From Thalassotalea piscium (GTDB lineage Bacteria > Pseudomonadota > Gammaproteobacteria > Enterobacterales > Alteromonadaceae): a DNA stretch of 64,000 nucleotides. Made by a program: the position numbers and the translations under genes. The DNA is taken from positions 3,596,001-3,660,000 of the forward strand of contig NZ_AP027362.1 of assembly GCF_030295935.1 (NCBI RefSeq), in the 5' to 3' direction. Positions 63,800-64,000 of this stretch are shown here, piece after piece. Numbering within the stretch: the first letter of the stretch is position 1; each line of letters begins with the position of its first letter. The notes beneath the pieces were generated by a model. It made no database searches. It worked only from the letters and a program-made list of their open reading frames with translations, and was not told the DNA's origin.

Positions 63800-64000
63800 T
63801 TAAAAGAATGAAGCCATTGCATAAGCTGTTTTTTCAAACATTAAAGGTTGAGCTTCTGCTAATTCTAAATTTGCTTTATTTGCAGTAGTTACAACACGCG
63901 TACGATATTCTTTTTGTGTTGTAGCTTCAGAGTAAGTTTGCGTTGTTGCACCGTCATCTGAGATTTTAGTGTTTATTTTAGAATCTCTACGAACAATAAC
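63800..64000 (-). CDS. Hypothetical protein, partial (3' end only)
   Basis: 66 codons of a leftward frame that continues beyond the window. C-terminus ends EKTAYAMASFF; the visible part is Thr/Glu-rich. No family recognised. Stop codon 63800-63802, converging on the terminator. Confidence 0.5.
   Translation of the reverse strand, partial: VIVRRDSKINTKISDDGATTQTYSEATTQKEYRTRVVTTANKANLELAEAQPLMFEKTAYAMASFF

Overview
The window looks like the chromosome of a marine, AT-rich gammaproteobacterium, most likely of the Alteromonadales (Colwelliaceae or Pseudoalteromonadaceae type). This rests on the core genes yicC, rph, pyrE, bioH, comF and nfuA, on TonB-dependent carbohydrate uptake, and on base composition; it is inference, since no rRNA or marker phylogeny is present. 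No tRNA or rRNA gene was seen.

Layout. 1-3360: the end of a HipA-like kinase gene cut by the window edge, then a SEC-C protein and a conserved hypothetical, closely spaced. 3361-6000: remains of an integrated island (AlpA-type regulator, XRE regulator with four copies of an operator-like element, and a decayed tyrosine integrase). 6145-7008: yicC. 7113-41976: a complete 34.9-kb type I-F3 CRISPR-associated Tn7-like transposon (CAST), with a perfect 5-bp target duplication (CCTGT), three TnsB-type sites at the left end and four at the right, tniQ-cas8/5-cas7-cas6 plus a six-repeat array at the left, and tnsABC at the right. It interrupts the last codons of a GMC oxidoreductase gene, and no guide clearly matching that site was found. 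41960-44909: the GMC dehydrogenase operon. 44946-55698: a 10.7-kb prophage of the tailless double-jelly-roll type (PM2/autolykivirus-like), bounded by an 18-bp direct repeat. 55773-64000: host genes rph-pyrE, a SprA-like putative metalloprotease, bioH/comF, an M14 carboxypeptidase and nfuA.

Cargo. The CAST carries an almost self-contained L-fucose utilisation locus: TonB receptor, GH141-like lipoprotein, sulfatase, GH29-like enzyme, FucP symporter, mutarotase, IclR regulator, and a divergent operon for the non-phosphorylating pathway (aldose dehydrogenase, lactonase, two-subunit UxaA-type dehydratase, SDR dehydrogenase, FAH-family hydrolase, L-lactate dehydrogenase). Together these would take sulfated fucosides to pyruvate and L-lactate, and L-lactate on to pyruvate. 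The rest of the cargo is a ModF-like ATPase, a zinc-ribbon protein, a small membrane protein, and an XRE/helicase/173-aa module that could be a defence or restriction-like system.

The most notable points are an RNA-guided transposon carrying a polysaccharide/fucose catabolic locus, its unusual insertion site and strongly divergent CRISPR repeats, and a nearby tailless prophage, both inserted on the yicC-rph segment of the chromosome.
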